Assembly: GCF_902635505.1 (NCBI RefSeq)
Contig: NC_045427.1
Location: 261,103,922 to 261,167,921 of the forward strand
Direction of reading: 5' to 3'
Source of the DNA: Sarcophilus harrisii
Lineage: Eukaryota; Chordata; Mammalia; Dasyuromorphia; Dasyuridae
DNA: 64,000 bases
How positions within the stretch are numbered: the first letter of the stretch is position 1; every line of letters begins with the position of its first letter. A program made the position numbers and the translations under genes. Shown here piece after piece: positions 1 through 11,240 of this stretch. The notes below the pieces were generated by a model. It saw only the letters and a list, made by a program, of their open reading frames with translations. It did no database searches and was not told the DNA's origin.

Positions 1-294
1 AGTGAGGTCCCAAGCACTTGAGGCTAATTAGCAATTGGACAATAGTCTATTAATATATGCTTGGAGAAAGAATGGCCCCGCCCACTCTGTGCAAGTTTGA
101 TGTGTTGTATAGGAGATTGTGTGGAGGATTTGGAGTGGAGTGTGAGAGCCAGAGGACTGCTGGCCAGATTCGTGTTGCAATTGCACTCACTTAGCATTGC
201 CATTCCCCTTCACCTCTGCAAAGAATAAAGATCAAGGATTTTTCCTTATCCTGACTTCCTGACTCCAGCTGATCTTAAAATATGTTGTCATCAC
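1..294 (+). mobile_element. LTR fossil, probably a solo or partial endogenous retrovirus LTR
   Basis: The block carries an AATAAA signal at 224-229 followed by a T-rich and CT-rich stretch, and it ends in a CA dinucleotide near 294, as LTRs do. It directly abuts the tail of a SINE, which suggests that it landed in that SINE. The left border lies at or beyond the window edge. The class is probably a betaretrovirus-like (ERV2/ERVK) LTR, but this is from memory and uncertain. No internal retroviral region is seen. Confidence 0.45.
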
Positions 295-309
295 ACTCTA
301 GTATCTTTG

Positions 310-1738
310 CTTTTTTAAAAAAAATTTTTTTTAATTAAAGCTTTTTATTTTTCGAAATATATCCATAGATAATTCTGCAACATTAGCTCTTGCAAAACCT
401 TGTGTTCCAGTTTTCCCCCGCCTTCTCCCACCCCCTCCCCAGATGGCAAGTAGTCCAATATATGTTAAACATGTTAGAAATATATGTTAAATCTAATATA
501 TGCATACATATTTATACAACTATCTTGCTGTACAAGAAAAATCAAATCAAACCAGAAAAGAAAATGATTAAAAAAAATGCAAAAGAACAACAACAAAAAA
601 GAGTGAGAATGTTATGAGATGGTCCACATTCAGTTCCACAGTTTTCTCTCTGGGTGGAGATGGCGTTCTTCATCACAAGATCATTGGAACTGGCATCAAT
701 CATTTCATTGTTGGAAAGAGTCACATTCATCAGAATTGATCGTCGTATAATATTGATGTTGTAGTGTACAATGACTTCCTCATTCTGCTTATTTCACTTA
801 GCATCAGTTCACATAAATCTCTCCAGTTCTCTCTGAAATCATCCTCCTGATCATTTCTAATAGGACAACAATATTCCACAACATTCATATACCATCACTT
901 ATTCAGTCATTCTCCAACTGACAGGCATCCACTCCATTTCCAGTTTCTTGCCACCACAAAAAGGGCTGACACAAACATTTTTGCACATGTGGGTCCCTTT
1001 CCCTCCTTTAATATCTCTTTGGGATATAAATCCAGTGGAAATACTGCTGGATCAAAGGGTATGTACAGTTTGATAACTTTTTGGGCATAATTCCAAATTG
1101 CTCTCTAGAATGGTTGGATCCTATCACAGCTCCACCAACAATGTATTAGTGTCCCAGTTTTCCCACATCCCCTCCAGCATTCATCCTTGTCTTTTTTTCT
1201 GTCATCTTAGCCAATCTGAAAGGTGTGTAGTGGTATCTCAGAGTTGCTTTAATTTGCATTTCTCTGATCAATAATAATTTAGAGCACTTTTTCTTATGAC
1301 TTTTTCATATGGTTTCAATTTCTTCATCTGAAAATTGTCTATTCATATCCTTTGACCATTTATTAATTGGAGAATGGCTTGAATTCTTATACATTTGGGT
1401 CATTTTTCTATATATTTTGGAAATGAGGTCTTTATCAGAACCCTTGAATGTAAAATTGTTTTCCCAGATTATTGCTTCCCTTCTAATCTTATCTGCATTA
1501 GTTTTGTTTGTACAAAACCTTTTAAACATAATATAATCAAAATTATCTATTTTGTGATCAATAATGAGCTCCAATTCTTCTTTGGTCACAGATTCCCCCC
1601 CCCCCCCCCCCCCCCCCAGATCTGAGAGGAAAACTATTCTGTTCTTCTAATTTGTTTATGATATCATTCTTTATGTCTAGATCATGAACCCATTTCAATC
1701 TTATCTTGGAATATGGTGTTAGGTGTGGGAAAATGACT
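310..1738 (-). mobile_element. 5'-truncated L1 LINE with 15-base target-site duplication
   Basis: On the minus strand this is the L1 3' UTR and the C-terminal part of ORF2. A frame at 1305-1589 reads KEELELIIDHKIDNFDYIMF and then an FCTNKT motif, matching the L1 ORF2 segment before the C-terminal zinc knuckle. Exact 15-base copies of actctagtatctttg flank it at 295-309 and 1739-1753. ORF2 is broken and the element lacks its 5' two thirds. A run of C at 1595-1617 lies inside the coding part. Confidence 0.9.
1595..1617 (+). repeat. Homopolymer run of 23 C inside an L1
   Basis: A pure C run (G on the L1 sense strand) sits inside former ORF2 coding sequence. It is not part of the L1 consensus as I know it, so it is an expansion or an assembly artefact. 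Confidence 0.85.
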
Positions 1739-1808
1739 ACTCTAGTATCTTTGTGAAGAAAATCCCAAATTGGATTATGAATAGTCAGACATGACTGAAA
1801 CATAACTT
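1739..1808 (+). mobile_element. Tail of an RTE-tailed SINE, split by an L1
   Basis: The sequence runs from the marsupial SINE tail motif (ctagtatctttg) through a degenerate gtcagacatgactgaaa end. The same motif is also at 295-309, on the other side of the L1 at 310-1738. The SINE is therefore the older element and the L1 interrupts it. The SINE body is not in the window. Confidence 0.6.
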
Positions 1809-2296
1809 AATAATAATGTTCTAGGCATTTTACTAATGCTTTTAAAATGTCAGAAAAGCATATAAATGAATAAGGTAAGCAATTAAAAATTCTAGAAAAA
1901 GAGAAAATTAGAAATCTCCAATTAAACACCAAATTAGAAATCCTGAAAATCAAATAATAATAAAAATGATAAATAATAATAATAAAATGGAAAGTAAGAA
2001 AACAATTGAACTAATAAATAAAAGTAAAAGCTAGTTTTATGAAAAAAGCTAATAAATTAGACAAATGATCAGTTAATTTGATTTTTTAAAAGGAAAAGAA
2101 GAAAATCAAAGTACTGTATCAAAAATAAAAAGGATAAACCACTAATGAAGAGGAAATTAAGAAAATTGTTAGGAACTATTCTGCCCAATTATACACTAAT
2201 AAATTTACAACCTAAATGAAACTGATGAATATAATACAAATATTGTTATCCAGGTTAATAGAAGAAGAAATAAAGTACTTAAATAATCTAATCTTA

Positions 2297-2474
2297 TATA
2301 CTTCAACATGTTTAACATGTATAAGACTGCCTGCCATCTAGGGGAGGGGGTGGAGGGACGGAAGAGAAAAGTTGGAACAGTAGTGTTTGCAAGGGTCAAT
2401 GTTGAAAAATTACCCATGCGTATGTTCTGTCAATAAAAAGCTATAATAAAAAAAATACTTTTCATTAAATAAAT
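2297..2474 (+). mobile_element. Short L1 3' end inserted in the older L1
   Basis: This is the L1 3' UTR, recognisable by the ccatctaggggagggggtgg motif, and it ends in an A-rich tail. Near-identical 16-base copies flank it: aaataatctaatctta at 2281-2296 and aaataatccaatctta at 2475-2490. It is a severely 5'-truncated insertion of about 180 bases. Confidence 0.85.
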
Positions 2475-2740
2475 AAATAATCCAATCTTAGAAAAAGAAA
2501 CTGAACAAACCATTAATGAACCTCCTAAGAAAAAACAGATTCATAGAAGAATTCTACCAAACATTTAAAGAACAATTAATCCTAATATTATATAAATTGT
2601 TTGGAAAAATAGGCAAAGGAGTCCTACCAAATGACATAAATGGCACAAATATGGTGCTAATACCTAAACCAAGAAGGGCCAAAACAGAGAAAGAAAATTA
2701 TTGATAAATTTCCCTAATGAATATTGATGCAAAAATTTTA

Positions 2741-3356
2741 TTTTTCAGCACTGACAATTGCAAACCTTTTGTTCCAATTTTTCCCCTCCTTCTCCCCACC
2801 CTTCCCCCAGATGGCAGGTAGATCAATACATGTTAAATATGTTAAAGTATATGTTAAATACAGTATATGTATACATATCCATACAGTTATTTTGCTGCAC
2901 AAGAAGAATCGGACTTTGAAATAATGTTCAATTAACCTGTGAAGGAAATAAAAAATGCAGAAGGACAAATAAAGAGGGATTGGGAATGCTATGTAGTGGT
3001 TCACACTCATTTCCCAGCATTCTTTCCCTGGGTGTATCTGGTTCTATTCATTACTGAACAAATGGAGCTGATTTGATTCATCTCATTGTTGAAGAGAGCT
3101 ACATCCATCAGAATTGAGCATCATACAGTATTGTTGTTGAAGTATATAATGATCTCCTGGTCCTGCTCATTTCACTCAGCATCAGTTCATGTAAGTCTCC
3201 AGGCCTTTCTGAAATCATCTTTCTGGTCATTTCTTACAGAACAATAATATTCCATAACATTCATAGACCACAGTTTATTCAGCCATTCTCCGATTGATGG
3301 GCATCCACTTAGTTTCCAGTTTCTGGCCACCACAAAGAGGGCTCCCACAAACATTC
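2741..3356 (-). mobile_element. L1 3' end inserted in the older L1, minus strand
   Basis: On the minus strand it runs from the ORF2 C-terminus (NVMEYYCSVRNDQKDDFRKA in the frame at 3187-3420) through the 3' UTR. Related 17-base flanks lie at 2724-2740 and 3357-3373 (15 of 17 bases equal), marking a target-site duplication inside the older RT domain. Confidence 0.85.
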
Positions 3357-5255
3357 TTGATTCAAAAATTTTGAATAAAATACTAGCAAATAAACTACAG
3401 CAATATATTATAAGGATCATATATTCTGATTAGGTATTTTTCTTTAAGACCAAGAATGCAGGACAAGTTCAACATTAGAAAAACTATTGGCATAGTTGAC
3501 TATATCAATAACAAAACCAACAGAAATCATATGATTATTTCAATAAATGCAAAATGACAAAATACAGCAGCCATTCTTATTAAAAATTCTAGAGTGATAG
3601 CGCTTACCTTAAAATGATAAATAATATTCTCTAGAACCATCAGCAAGCATTATCTGTAATGGGGAGAAACTAGATGCCTTCCAATACAATCAGGGTAAAA
3701 CAAGGATATCCATTATCACTTCTATTATTTAATATTGCACTATAATTATTATCTATACCAACAAAGAGAAGGGGAAAATGAAAGGAATTGGAATAAACAA
3801 TGACGAAACAAATCTATCATTCTTTGCTGATAATATAATGTTATTCTTAGAAAATCCTAGAGAATCAACTAAAAATTATTTGACATTATTAACAATTTTA
3901 GCAATTTTGCAAGATACAAAATAAACCCACCTAAGTTATCAGCATTTCTATAAATTGTCAACAAAGTACAGTAGCAAGAAATAGAAGACGAAATTCTACT
4001 TAAAATAACAGTAGACAATATAGATGTCTACCTGCCAAGACAAACCCAGGAAGTATATCAACATAATCATAAAAACATTTTTCACACAAATGAAATAATA
4101 TCTAAAGAACTGGAAAAAATATTAATTGCTCATGAGTAGGTTGAGCCAATATAATGAAAATGACAATTCTACCTAATTTAGGTAGAATTTAATTAATTAA
4201 TTTAATCTATTTATTCAGTGCCATAACAAACTATCAAAAAATATCTTATAGAGCTAGAGAAAATAATAACAATTTTTTTTTCTGGAAAAACAAAAACTCA
4301 AGGAAATTAATGGGAAAAAATGTGAAAGAAGGTGGTGTAGCTATACCAGATGTCAAGCTCTGTTATAAAGCAGTAATTATCAAACAATCTGGTACTAGCT
4401 AAGAAATACCATAGTGGATCAGTGGAATAAATTAGGTACATATTATATTGTAGTAAATGACTATGTCAATCTCATACCTCTCAGAGTAGCTAATATGACC
4501 AAAAAAGGAAAAAGCTTGATGTTGGAGGGGATATGAGAAAACTGGGACATTGATGTACTGTCAGTAGAGTTGTGAACTGATCCAACTATTCTGGAGAGCA
4601 ATTTGGAACCATGCCCAAAGGGTTATAAAACTGTGCATGCCCTTTGATCCAACAATATCACTACTAGGTCTATATCTCAAAAACATCCAAAAAATTGGAA
4701 AAGGATCTCCTTGTACAAAAAATATTTACAAGAGCTCTTTTTACAGTATTTAGGAATTAGAATTCATTTAAGGAATGGTTAAACAAGCCACAGCATGTTT
4801 ATAATGGATTATTATGGTGCTATAAGAAATGACAAGCAGGATACTTTCAGAAAAACCTGTAAAGGCTTACATGAATTTATGCATAGTGAAGTGAACAGAA
4901 CCAAGAGAATGTTGCACAAAGTAATAGCAATATTGGTCGATGAAGAACTGTGAATGACTTAGCTATTCTCAAACAATATGATGATACAAGACAATCCCAA
5001 AGGACTCATGATGATGCATACTAGCCACCTCCAGAGAAAGAACTGAAATTGTTTTGAGTACAGACAGCAGCATGCTATTTTTTACTTTGTCATTTTTTTC
5101 TTTTATTCAAATCTTCTCGTACAAAATGACTAATATGGAAATGTTTTACATAATTACACATTTATAACCTATATCTGATTATTTACCTTCTCAGGGAAGG
5201 GAAAAGGGATGGAAAGAGCTCCAAATTTTAAATTAAAATGTTTAAAAAATAAAAA

Positions 5256-5920
5256 TAAATTATCTCACTTCATAGGACTTTATAGCCTATCTAATCCAAA
5301 GTTACAGCAGGAAGTGGGAACTGAATGAAAACAAAAGTATGTACTGCTTTGAGAATCTGATCCTCATGACCTAAGGAGTGACTCTTTTAACATGCACTAG
5401 AGACCTGGATATCTTTTCTTTGCTACAAAACACATGCACTGCATATGCTTTGTGGTAAATACCAATACTTATAGGACATTAAAAGGGCCCATTGAAAATA
5501 AATGGTCAGAATTACAAAGAATAAGTATGGCCCTAAAGAAGAGATATGATACTTCTCCACTTCTCTTTAGCAAACTTCTGTCCATGAGACCATATGCAAT
5601 GAAGATCGTTGCATACATTGTGAGGTGTTTGTCTTTGTATTATTCATTTTTGCTAATTTTTTTTCTTTTTCTATTTTTTTTATTTTAACAAGAGTTGTTT
5701 CATTTTAATAATCTGTAACACAGGTTCATGAACCTTAGGAAACACCTTATCAGTTCATTAGGCACATAGGGCAATTTTAAAAATGAGGATCATTGGCTGA
5801 AATTCCTGGAACCATAAGGTTTGTATTATAGCCTCAGCTGTGCTATTTACTGATTTTATGATCTTGAACGAGTCATGAAGTCTTTTCTAAAGTTTTAATA
5901 GCTTCAAATTGACTTTCTGA
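5256..5920. other. Unique sequence, nothing recognised
   Basis: No repeat family or gene is recognised. A frame of 84 codons at 5434-5688 ends in low-complexity T-rich sequence and has no recognisable domain. It is best treated as chance or an unknown relic. Confidence 0.4.
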
Positions 5921-5921
5921 G

Positions 5922-5952
5922 ACACACACACACACGCACACACACACACATA
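5922..5952 (+). repeat. CA microsatellite
   Basis: About 15 CA units with one CG interruption. Confidence 0.95.
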
Positions 5953-6870
5953 CATTGATAACATCATTGTAAATAAAAATATCATTCACAAAAAGTCAAA
6001 CTGAGCATATGAAAAAATTAATAGTGATTTAGAAGAATAGGTAATGAAACCTATATTCCTTGTGTCATCAGAGATTAAGAGACTTCTAGGGAAGAATACT
6101 ATATACATTATCATGGCATTAGGTATTTTTGCTTTAAAGATTTTCTTCATTACAAGGAATGACTCAATTTGGGTGTGGGTATGGGAGGATAGAAGGAGAA
6201 TATTCCTAAAATATAATGTCAAAACAAAAAGCATTAATAAAACTTATTTTAAAATAGGGATAAGGACTGGAACTGTTATTTCATTGGTACAGGCAACTCC
6301 TGTAAAATTTCTTCTACCAATGTATATCATATTAGCACTTTCTTTGACCTTTGTAGTCTTAGAAGATTGCCTAGATGATTGAAGTTAATTGAATTGTTTC
6401 TGGTCACCCAATCAACATGCAGCAGAAGTGCTACTGGGAAGTAAATTTCCTTCACTTGAGGATATTTTTCAATCCACTTCTGATATTGCTACCTCTGGTG
6501 AATAAATAAATAAGTAAAAATTTAAAAAGTGGTTGTATGTTACTGGATCATAGATAGAGTGATAGATAAATAGATATGTTGATTGATAGATAAATGCCAG
6601 TTATCTGACATACCAATGATTTGTTTAATACTAATATTTTTGCCAGTGTTATTGAATTGATTCAGCCTCAAAGGAAATGAAACCCTTGTAGGGGACAGTG
6701 GAAGGGTACACTGTTAGTGTGAGCAGATTGCAACTCATAAGCAGTGAAGAACTCCAAAAAAGAAAAGGTGAGAAAGATAGTATCAAGGAAATATATGGTA
6801 GGAAGAGAAAATGACTTTATGTCTTGATGAGGAAGAATGACAGGTAGGTAGCCAAAATATTCTCTCTCTT
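5953..6870. other. AT-rich unique sequence
   Basis: No repeat family or gene is recognised. It includes a short gata-rich stretch at 6550-6595. A 112-codon frame at 6044-6382 has no recognisable domain, and its plus-strand base use is AT-biased like its surroundings. Confidence 0.4.
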
Positions 6871-6874
6871 TTTT

Positions 6875-7975
6875 CATTTAATAGTATTCTATTTTTTCCA
6901 ATTTTTTCTTCCTCCCTTATCTCCCTGTTCTCCAAAACAGCAAGCAATCGGATATAAGTTTTAAAAGTACAATCATGTTAAACATATTTTCGTATTAAGT
7001 CATATTTTGAAAGAAAAATCAGAACAAAAGGGGAAAAACATGAGAAAGAAAAAAACATTAAAAAAGTGAAAATGATATGCTTCAATCTGCAATCATTCTC
7101 CATGGTTCTCTCTTTGTTTATGGATGGCATTTTCCATCCCAAGTCTATTGGAATTGCCTTGTATCACTGCAACGTTAAGAAGAGCTAGGTCTATTATAGT
7201 TTTTTTTTTTTTTTAATTTAATAGCCTTTTATTTACAGGATATATACATGGGTAACTTTACAGCATTAACAATTGCCAAACCTCTTGTTCCAATTTTTCA
7301 CCTCTTACCCCCCCCTCCCCTAAATGGCAGGATGACCAGTAGATGTTAAATATATTAAAATATAACTTAGATACACAATAAGTATACATGTAGGTCTATT
7401 ATAGTTGATCATCACCCAACCTTTCTGTTCTGAGAACAAAGTTCTCCTGGTTCTGCTCACTTCACTCAGCTTCAGTTGATGTAAGTCTTTCCAGGTTTTT
7501 CTGACATCCATCAAAAGAACAATAATATTCTATTACATTAATATACCATAACTTACTCAACCATTTCCCAAATAATGGACATCCACTCAATTCCCAATTC
7601 CCTGATACTACAAAAAAGGTTGCTACAAACATTTTTGTACATATGAGTCCTTTTCCCTCTTTTATGATCTCTTTGGGATACAGACCCAATAGAGACACTA
7701 CTACCAAAAGGTATGCACAGTTTTATAGCCCATTGGGCATAGTTCCAAACTGTTCTCCAGATCATTTCACAACTCTACTAACAATGAGTAATGTCCCAGT
7801 TTTCCCAATTTCCCTCCAACATTTATCATTTTCTTTCCTGTCATCTTTGCCAGCCTTAGAGATGTGTTAATTTGCATTTCTCTAATCAATAGTGACTTAG
7901 AGCATTTTTTTCATGTAACTATAGATAATTTTCATTTCCTCCTCTGAAAATTGCCTGTTCCTATCCTTTGATGTT
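6875..7975 (-). mobile_element. Old L1 LINE, 3' part, minus strand
   Basis: On the minus strand it reads from the ORF2 C-terminal region (near 7970) to the 3' UTR (near 6880). It resembles the L1 copies at 36780 and 58000. It is interrupted by the young L1 at 7202-7390 and continues on both sides of it. Confidence 0.85.
7202..7390 (-). mobile_element. Young L1 3' end with perfect target-site duplication
   Basis: This is a 189-base L1 3' UTR with a 13-base or longer poly-A tail (T run on the plus strand). Exact 16-base copies of taggtctattatagtt flank it at 7186-7201 and 7391-7406. Its sequence is nearly identical to the 3' UTR of the L1 at 26864-27789, so both belong to the same recently active subfamily. 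Confidence 0.9.
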
Positions 7976-8109
7976 CTTTTACTTAAGAAAAATTATTTGT
8001 TATAAAGAATGCCTCTTCAGAATGAAGAGAAGGAGAGAGAGAAGGAAATTCTGAAATGTAAAACAAAAAAAAAAAAATCAGTAAACATTTGTTTTTTTTA
8101 AAAAAGAAA

Positions 8110-8270
8110 GAAAAGATTCCCATGTCCATAGATTCTCAGTCAGAAGACTTGGGTTCAATTTCTGGCTCTGCTTATATTGCTAATAAATGGAAAATATGGT
8201 TTTGAACCCTGTTCTTCAAAGTCCCCTGACTTCAAAGAGAGGACTTTTTCTATTACAATGCATTGCCTTC
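8110..8270. repeat. Degenerate MIR-like SINE pieces
   Basis: A core-like stretch (gacttgggttcaatttctgg) is followed by a reverse-oriented MIR-like end (ttgaaccctgttcttcaaag). It is old and partial. Confidence 0.4.
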
Positions 8271-8319
8271 ACAATTATTAGTAGTGAACTTACTCATATA
8301 AGATTATAAAGACAACACA

Positions 8320-8420
8320 CAATGTTATAGACATAATATTCATAAAATGTTTTGCAAGCCTAAAAATACTCTATAAATTCTGGTTATTATTATTATTATT
8401 ACTACTGCTATTATTATTAT
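8320..8420 (+). repeat. CORE-SINE 3' end with ATT repeat tail
   Basis: The motif tgttttgcaagcctaaaaat followed by ctctataaattctggttatt and an ATT tail matches the 3' end of the marsupial MIR/Mon-type SINE. Confidence 0.6.
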
Positions 8421-8499
8421 GGAATCATAGATTAGGGCAAAAAGCTCAATAGGTATGTAAATATTTTAGAGATGTCTCATACTTGTGTGTTTTATTATC

Positions 8500-8690
8500 T
8501 TTATATTTATTCTCTATATTTACATATGTCTTTGTTCTCTTCATTATATCTTCTTATATAACAAGTATATCTTGTAAAATGTGAGCTTTTGTGAATAGAA
8601 ATTATTCCATTTATTGTATTTACATCTTCAAAGTCTAGGACAGTGTCTGATATCTGGTAGATATTTAATAAATGCTTTCTGATTATTTAT
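8500..8690 (+). repeat. L2 or CORE-SINE 3' tail
   Basis: The stretch ends in ggtagatatttaataaatgc, the typical L2-type 3' terminus. The preceding gtctaggacagtgtctgata is also diagnostic. Confidence 0.6.
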
Positions 8691-8699
8691 GAAGATTTG

Positions 8700-9375
8700 A
8701 ACTTGTTTTACAGGATTAGGTCAAAAGAGATTTACTTCAGTTATTACCAAAATGTCTATTGCCTTCCCTTCAGTCCCTTCTTCCATCATGGAGAAAATAT
8801 TTTGTCTCTGTAGGGAAGGGCAGAATTGAACAATAGTAGACTGAGCCTGATCAATTGACCAGTAAGTAAATGTTAACAACATCTTTCCTGACCTTAGCAT
8901 TGGACAAGGTACCTTGGGCTATAAATGAAATATTAAATGCAGGTGTATGGAATAACTAATGAAATACTTGCATATATATAGTATGTGTATAGGCATGTGT
9001 GTACATATAATATGTGTGTATTTTTCAATGTTACTTGAATTTGCATATGATAAAGGAATCAGGGAAAGGTGCTGGGCATGGTACAAAAGTCAGGCTGTCA
9101 AGGAAGGGCAGTTTTACCCTAAAGAGTCAGAAACCAGTTCCCTAACTCAGCCTGAGCTCCTGCATGTCAGCTAATAGTCTGTGACCTCTCATCTTCCCCA
9201 ATCCCAAGAGTCAGGGTAGAGAGGAGTGGGAGGCAATGGACATGGGAATATGATGGTTGGAGAAGAGAAAACAAGAAAGAGGGGTGACTCAGTTAACAAA
9301 CTTTGAGAGTGTCAGTCTGGGGTTGGGGAGGAGAGGGTGGATCAGTGGGAAAAATGGAAAAGGAGAGTCCCTTAT
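8700..9375. other. Unique sequence, nothing recognised
   Basis: No family or coding pattern is recognised. The 71-codon frame at 8959-9174 looks random. Confidence 0.4.
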
Positions 9376-9379
9376 GTTA

Positions 9380-9940
9380 TAGAGAATCTTTAAAACTAGA
9401 CAGAGGGATTTTTATTCAGTGCAATAGGCAAGAGGGAAACATTGTGAGGCTTTAAATGGGGGAGTAAAATTATAAAAATGATATTTTAGGGAGATTCCTC
9501 CTAGGAGTGAATGTGTAAGATTGGAGGAGAGACTAAATCAGGAAGGTCTCTGGTGACTGCTGGGAGGCAGTCAGGATAGGCTGCTTGTGTGATGAGAACC
9601 ACAGCAATAGGAAGGAAGAAGAAACATACAAGAGAGATTTTGAAGGAAGAATCAACTGGAGTTGTTGATTGCTTGGATATTAAAAGTAAATGAAAAGACT
9701 CAAACATAGCTCTGAGTCGGCAAGCCTTGAAACTAAGAGGAGAATATAGGGTCAATAATGGAAATGGGGAAGTTAGAAGGGAGAGATGGCTGGTGGGGAA
9801 GTTGAGTTCTGTATTAAATACGCTATCTTCTCAGTTGGCTAAACATCCAAATGGAAAACTCTACCAGGCAGGAAATGTGGAGTTATTGCATTCTGGATGA
9901 AAGATGGAAAATGGAGTTGCAGATTTGCTAACATAAAGAC
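9380..9940 (-). mobile_element. L2 LINE fragment, ORF2 reverse-transcriptase region
   Basis: The plus strand reads as the reverse complement of L2 ORF2. The order of motifs around 9520-9700 matches the antisense of the L2 RT C-terminal half. It is strongly degenerate with many breaks. Another L2 piece in the same orientation follows at 9950. Confidence 0.6.
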
Positions 9941-9949
9941 AATTCTTGA

Positions 9950-10795
9950 AGCCACAGCACTGAATAAATAGATTGATGAAGTACCTACTATGTACAAAGC
10001 ACTCTGCTCAGAAACAAAGACAAAAATCAGATAGGCCCTCACCTTATGGAACTTGTATTCATTCTACTGGTATTCTGCTTGAATTTTACATATCCAGAAG
10101 AAAAAATTCAAGATAATTTGAAAAGGGAAGGAAAGAACAAAAGAACATCGTGGAGAGCCAGAAAGATTTCATGTAGAAGGTGACTCCTGAGTTGACCTTT
10201 AAAGAAAAATGAGGATTCTTAGAGATTGAAGGTTCTACTCCTGAGCAAATGCTTGAAATTAAGATTTGGGATGTCCAGTTCTAGGAATAGTTATTGGTTT
10301 AACTTGGATGGCATGAAGAATGTGTGAAGGAAAATACTGTAAAAGGTAGAATGAAGCCAGATTGTGGGAGACCTGAAACACCAGGCTAAGGAGTCTATAT
10401 TTTATCCTGGAAATAATGAGGAGTCACTGAAGGCTTTTCAGTAGTGAAATTACACAGTCAGAACTGAGCTTTAGGAAGATGATTTTGGCCATTGTGTGTG
10501 TAGAAGACAGCTTGGAGAAGATTTAGAGACTAGAAACTGGGAGAGACTAGCTGAAAAGTAATTAGAAAAGTTTGAACTCTAAACTAGGGGCTGTGTGAGG
10601 GGAAGAGTCTGGGAAATGTTGCAGAAGCATAATCCACTTAATAACTGATTGGATAGGAGGGTGATGAAGAAGGAAAAATCAAGGATATCGCTAAGGTTAA
10701 AATCCTGAGCGGATAATGGGACCATCACAGAATTAGGAAATCTAAAGAAGATCAAAGGGATTAGGAGAAGGTGGGGGAGAAAATAAGTTAATTTT
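9950..10795 (-). mobile_element. L2 LINE fragment, 3' end and ORF2
   Basis: On the minus strand this covers L2 ORF2 through the 3' end. The minus frame at 10579-10848 includes HLLLIPLIFFRFPNSVMVPL and a later NLSDILDFSFF, which resemble the L2 RT segment around NLGVILDSSLS. The antisense 3' terminus (gtacctactatgtacaaagc) is near 9980. Confidence 0.65.
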
Positions 10796-10849
10796 CCTAC
10801 GTTCCTGAATCTAGAGCTAAAAGAGACTTCAATGAACAAGATGTCCAAC

Positions 10850-11240
10850 TCCTTCTTTTCACAGTTGGAGAAACTGATGGATAAAATGATGGAGTGGGAC
10901 TGAATGGCTTCTGAGTTTTTTCCTTGAAATCCAATGACAAAGAGAATGGGTTCTAATCTGAGCTTCTTAAATACATTCAGGATTATAGTGCTGGAATGGA
11001 TCTTAGTGTTAACTTTTTTTTTGTGATGAGAAAATGTTTTACAGATTGGGGGTTATATTTCACAGACGGGGAAACTGAGGCCCAGGGAAACTCACTTTCT
11101 AATTAAGGATCTCACTGTGCTTCACACACACACACATGTCCTGATCTTTGAAATAGGAAACAGAGGGATGGAATGATTAGTTTCTCATCCTTGATAGAGC
11201 TGAGGATAGAACCTCAGCCTACCTAGAGCTCCACCTCCTA
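10850..11240. repeat. MIR-type fragments
   Basis: Antisense MIR motifs recur: ttcacagttggagaaactga (10859), cagacggggaaactgaggcc (11062) and a piece near 11200. Each is short and degenerate. A CA run lies at 11122-11136. Confidence 0.5.

Larger units (their letters stand above)
1811..5255 (+). mobile_element. Old L1 LINE, ORF2 to 3' end, broken by two younger L1s
   Basis: The sense strand shows ORF2 from the linker before reverse transcriptase through the RT domain (for example [15 protein letters not shown] near 2660-2704) to the C-terminal region near 4500-4900 and a 3' end with a short A-rich tail near 5240. Many stops and frameshifts make it old. ORF1 and the endonuclease are missing by 5' truncation. 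Younger L1 pieces occupy 2297-2474 and 2741-3356, each with its own target-site duplication. Confidence 0.85.

Noticed and set aside
5434-5688. 84-codon frame in unique sequence
   Set aside because: No domain and a low-complexity hydrophobic end from a T-rich tract; chance is the simplest reading.
6044-6382. 112-codon frame, some hydrophobic segments
   Set aside because: AT-rich sequence gives hydrophobic residues by composition; no splice sites or similarity I can name.
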